Source: Aurantimonas endophytica
Lineage (GTDB): Bacteria; Pseudomonadota; Alphaproteobacteria; Rhizobiales; Rhizobiaceae
Length of the DNA: 64,000 nucleotides
Reading direction: 5' to 3'
NCBI RefSeq assembly: GCF_014196845.1
Contig: NZ_JACIEM010000002.1
Coordinates: 620,001-684,000 of the forward strand
Shown: positions 62,001 to 64,000 of the stretch, piece by piece
Numbering within the stretch: position 1 is the stretch's first letter
How the letters are laid out: every line of letters begins with the position of its first letter
Made by a program: the position numbers and the translations under genes
The notes under the pieces: generated by a model
What the model was told of the DNA's origin: nothing
The model's input: only the letters and a program-made list of their open reading frames with translations
Databases searched by the model: none

Positions 62001-64000
62001 CGCTGTCCGCCGGCTCGTAGGGCGTCGGGTCGAACTTCAGCAGGATCGACAGGCTCGGGGCACCCGCCGCGCCGCTGTAGCGATAGGCTCGCGTGGTGCT
62101 CGGCCACTGGTCGAGCGGCATCGGCCGGTCGGCATAGAGGATCGGTGCCGGGACATCGCCGAAGGGCGGGCTATCGCTGCTTTGCGGCCGGCTGAAGGGC
62201 GAGGGCGTGCGGTTGCCGAAGAGGTCCTGCCAGGCGAGACGGAACTGCAGGATGCTGCCGATGCCGACATAGGGGTTTGCCGATGCCGGCGGCAGCCCGG
62301 CCGATTTCGGCTGAGGCGCCGGGTTGATCGGCGAGGCGTTGGTGAAGCCGATCGCCTGGTCGTAGAGGTAGGGCTGATCCGCGGCCGGTGCCGCGATGCT
62401 TGCGGCCAGAAGGCGGGCGCCCACTGCCGGCCCTGCCTCGGACGGCGGCGGGTCCTTGGGGCCGAATGGCGCGCTGTCGACACTGGCGGCGAACAAAGCG
62501 TTGGCCGAGATGCCCGCCGAGAGCAGCTGGTAGAGCTGCAGCAGCGTTGCCCGCGTATAGGAATCGATGTCGGTGGGCGGCGATACCGGTTCCGATCCCC
62601 GCTCGCGCTCGACGGTCAGCCCGACATTACCGTTGCCAAGGCTTGGGGTTGCATCCCACGCGATCGGGTCGATCGTCAGCGTCGGGCCGACGAAGAGGTT
62701 GGGAACGTCGCGGGCCGCATAGCCGAGCGCCGTGACGTCCGCCTGATAGTAGGCTGCCATGGCGTTGAAGCTGCTGCCCGGCCCGGTCGCGCCCACCGCA
62801 TAGGTGAAGTCGGGAATGCGGAGAACCGCCAGCGCTTCCACGGGCACGCCCGGGTTGTGTTTCGCAATGTCGTCGGCGACGAGCGGAGGATAGACGCCGA
62901 CCGAATAATAGGCGGCGAGCGCGGCGAGCGGGTCCTTGCCCGTCCCCACATCGGTGGGCAGTAATTGGTGGTAGAGGCCCGAGATCGGGATCAGGGAACC
63001 GGTCGCGAGCGGTGCGTCGGCGTTGGTGGACACCAGGCCGCCCAGGTCGACGCCGTAGGAGGCGGCGAGACCCGCGAGCGTCGAGTCCGTCGGCAGTGGC
63101 AGGCTGGCGACCGGGGCGCTCACGCCCGTCAGTTCGACGACAGCGCTGTCCGGATCGATAGGCGCGGTTGTCACCAGCGCGTTGACGGCATTGAACAGGC
63201 GCGCGCCCTTGGCCGGCGCCCCGGACGTGCCGGCGAGGCCGGTGCGCGAGATCGTCGCGACCAGCGTCAGCGTGGCGACGCCGCTTGTGTCGAAGAGCGA
63301 CGGAGGCAGGCCGGTGCCATCGGCGAGCATCTGGTAGAACAGGTAGGTGCCGCCGGAATTGACCGTGCTCAGCTCCCAGAGCAGCTTGATGAACTCGGCG
63401 GTCTTGTTGACGATGCCGGTCGGCAGCGCGTCACCGGAGGCAAGTGCGCGAAGACCCACAGCAGGAGGCGGATTGGTCTCGGTCGAAAGGTTCGACTGGA
63501 CGATGAAGGAGAGGAACTCGCTCTCGGCCCGGCTGGTCAGGCCCGGGGCGCCGCTGTTGACGTCGCCATAGAGCAGGAAGAGGCCGCTGACGAGGGCCTC
63601 GCCCTCGCTGGCCATGGCGGTCAGCAGCCGCTCGAGCAGCACAGCGTCGCTCGGGCTTGGCCCGATGATCTCATAGGCGAAGGGCGCCAGCGGCCGGGCC
63701 GGCGAGCCGGGATTGCCCGGTCCCGGCGGGACGACTGCATTGGCGTCTGGCCGCTCCGGCGCGAGGTCGGCGTCCTGCGCCAGTCGCTTGATCCGGAAGT
63801 CCACGCGCGTCGCCAGGCAATAGGAATCGATGTCCGTCGAAACCGTCTTGCGCGTCGCCGGGTCGGTGCGGCTGACGGATGGTGCGAGGACTGGCAGGTA
63901 AGGCGCCAGGTCCTTCACCGTGGCGATGCTGCCGGCAAGCGATGCCTGCGCCGCCTCGACCGCACTGAGCAGCGCGCCCGACAGGCCGAACAGCAGTGGC
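59074..64000 (-). CDS. Giant protein of unknown family with LysM-like segments (5' end outside window)
   Basis: The frame is open from the right edge to the TAA at 59074, giving at least 1,641 residues; the GTG at 63918 is not necessarily the start. At 62660-63095 three consecutive segments look like LysM modules: one with STLAGLAASYGVDLGGLVSTN, one with ALAAYYSVGVYPP, and one with AMAAYYQADVTALG. The phrase TDIDSY is repeated about 1.26 kb apart (63820-63840 and 62558-62580). The remainder is alanine/proline-rich and weakly beta-like (for example FRLAWQDLFGNRTPSPFS), with no catalytic motif recognised and no membrane helices. Possible roles include a cell-surface structural protein or a toxin-complex-like assembly; nothing is assigned. 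Confidence 0.8.
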   Translation of the reverse strand, partial: PLLFGLSGALLSAVEAAQASLAGSIATVKDLAPYLPVLAPSVSRTDPATRKTVSTDIDSYCLATRVDFRIKRLAQDADLAPERPDANAVVPPGPGNPGSPARPLAPFAYEIIGPSPSDAVLLERLLTAMASEGEALVSGLFLLYGDVNSGAPGLTSRAESEFLSFIVQSNLSTETNPPPAVGLRALASGDALPTGIVNKTAEFIKLLWELSTVNSGGTYLFYQMLADGTGLPPSLFDTSGVATLTLVATISRTGLAGTSGAPAKGARLFNAVNALVTTAPIDPDSAVVELTGVSAPVASLPLPTDSTLAGLAASYGVDLGGLVSTNADAPLATGSLIPISGLYHQLLPTDVGTGKDPLAALAAYYSVGVYPPLVADDIAKHNPGVPVEALAVLRIPDFTYAVGATGPGSSFNAMAAYYQADVTALGYAARDVPNLFVGPTLTIDPIAWDATPSLGNGNVGLTVERERGSEPVSPPTDIDSYTRATLLQLYQLLSAGISANALFAASVDSAPFGPKDPPPSEAGPAVGARLLAASIAAPAADQPYLYDQAIGFTNASPINPAPQPKSAGLPPASANPYVGIGSILQFRLAWQDLFGNRTPSPFSRPQSSDSPPFGDVPAPILYADRPMPLDQWPSTTRAYRYSGAAGAPSLSILLKFDPTPYEPADSETRAHLNAVRFGDTVPVWQRNAVADLAKFQLVYFQLNQDYGALNIPGLSGPAITMSLVNSLLADPEAKLPIAARDQVLAYVDAAVIYLAARAAGTAATPPADVTISLPIALSALAADSDIIRLELAIRFTRQSRLVDPILRGLADGLTVTSTIPVDGTLPAPPKKADDPAAADDAPLYPVGLAKFAADFETAFATADWQMRIGTSAADPSTPSNLRTPSIWAVRMAVADSSAPQGIGFSIGNDPRYFAPLPIASSLQTLTVGVNSYASGKPYPDGAPVATTFTSVDPNVWLAESLSAIDDILTASYSTPLFLLDRLLKLDQRPVPGDASAADAETFGYLPRMLAHKQKLASAIASTATSVLDQPDERLKPAAKAKLEQALLRRLGNATSLTCVAVLPVTQAHYGQKLPEGTPAPRFYGQPQGTLPDGETTGSNSNFSLSTAKIPLNPEKDDETSNLAFLVTSRSTASQAYVSLDLAFALSHLEHDIRSVPGIERYEQSRWISFLTGPFVNPITPKTGKSFDIPVALRALPTPATVVAQTGTPHAEDPTTVPPGDLKMWDYGFSYLLNQAAQDSVMAEVVFNQPSGEQLAGPDPTPATLYAALAQFTAVYPAIARDIETYLRLLDGRSEAGSADATAAAFAVAALEAVTADVSTAYDNWAKARTLAAFVGAPPPPVAYRFEIVLEAELSAAPQIAGAEPEARVEIRPQSFLLAGKPADNFLPLATVLIDPDNYDPDLVASDPATGGATWRYLRKQDPKDPEVPAVLPYAAARLNAAREIRFEGLDLFALQSGWAAVEVLRNRHLSPDLAVATTAQFEFATAASRFADPLVPLLDVATYALDKDRTAPASVGDFLTGFFGALLPPAAGVPFTESVLVKIETRYGYSLVPAATGIDVPLTVLPVSLLAPASTEGSSAPAFVGEVGALAQSWFKGTQPVTAAPAGFDFAVTVFSGTGASTLPLLRIEQLTLAASSIKSD

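Noticed and set aside
60068-62964. Long frames inside the giant gene (679 residues on minus, 665 on plus)
   Set aside because: Arginine/glycine-rich shadow translations of the continuous minus-strand giant frame.

Overview
The window is high-GC DNA with dense, tightly packed genes and many 4-base stop/start overlaps. The gene content (fused cysNC, FCD-type GntR regulators, a TRAP transporter, FkbM methyltransferases) and a palindromic repeat at 36379-36515 of a type widespread in Rhizobiales point to an alphaproteobacterium of the Rhizobiales/Hyphomicrobiales. I cannot name the genus. No rRNA, tRNA, CRISPR array, insertion sequence or replication origin was seen.

1-34970 is a surface-polysaccharide (O-antigen type) locus, bordered on the left by the 3' end of a phage- or gene-transfer-agent-like fibre gene. 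It encodes: PAPS supply (cysD, cysNC) plus a sulfotransferase; GDP-D-rhamnose synthesis (gmd, rmd); an ABC exporter whose ATPase carries a C-terminal glycan-recognition domain (wzm, wzt); several FkbM methyltransferases, two of them fused to long coiled coils; multidomain GT4 glycosyltransferases; a C-methyltransferase; an acyltransferase with an SGNH domain; and a seven-gene minus-strand operon (23953-31488). That operon mixes CDP-6-deoxyhexose synthesis (rfbF, rfbG, a reductase) with a GtrA-type flippase, a polyprenyl-phosphate GT2 and a large GT-C-like membrane protein. The most economical reading is a D-rhamnose-containing, methyl-capped, possibly sulfated O-polysaccharide exported by Wzm/Wzt and decorated in the periplasm with a CDP-derived 6-deoxy sugar.

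35022-45415 changes to metabolism and envelope genes: an App1-like phosphatase, the repeat element, a hydroxyproline-type catabolic cluster (Ser/Cys-type epimerase, FAD amine dehydrogenase, a lambda-crystallin-like dehydrogenase, an aspartate-dehydrogenase-like protein, with a divergent cupin and GntR regulator), an alpha/beta hydrolase and a large MscS-family channel.

45486-52073 holds a zinc-alcohol-dehydrogenase family reductase, a class III adenylate cyclase, a small helical protein, a cyclic-nucleotide-binding/thioredoxin-reductase-like fusion, an aldose-1-epimerase-like protein and a small exported protein. 52074-58092 is a GntR-controlled catabolic unit: family III CoA-transferase, TRAP transporter (M-P-Q order) and HMG-CoA-lyase-like enzyme, preceded by a recognisable promoter and two near-identical operator-like repeats. 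A HAD-IIA phosphatase follows. From 59074 to the right edge runs one very large, unrecognised protein of more than 1,600 residues with LysM-like segments.

All functions are inferred from sequence features read by eye. No database search was run.
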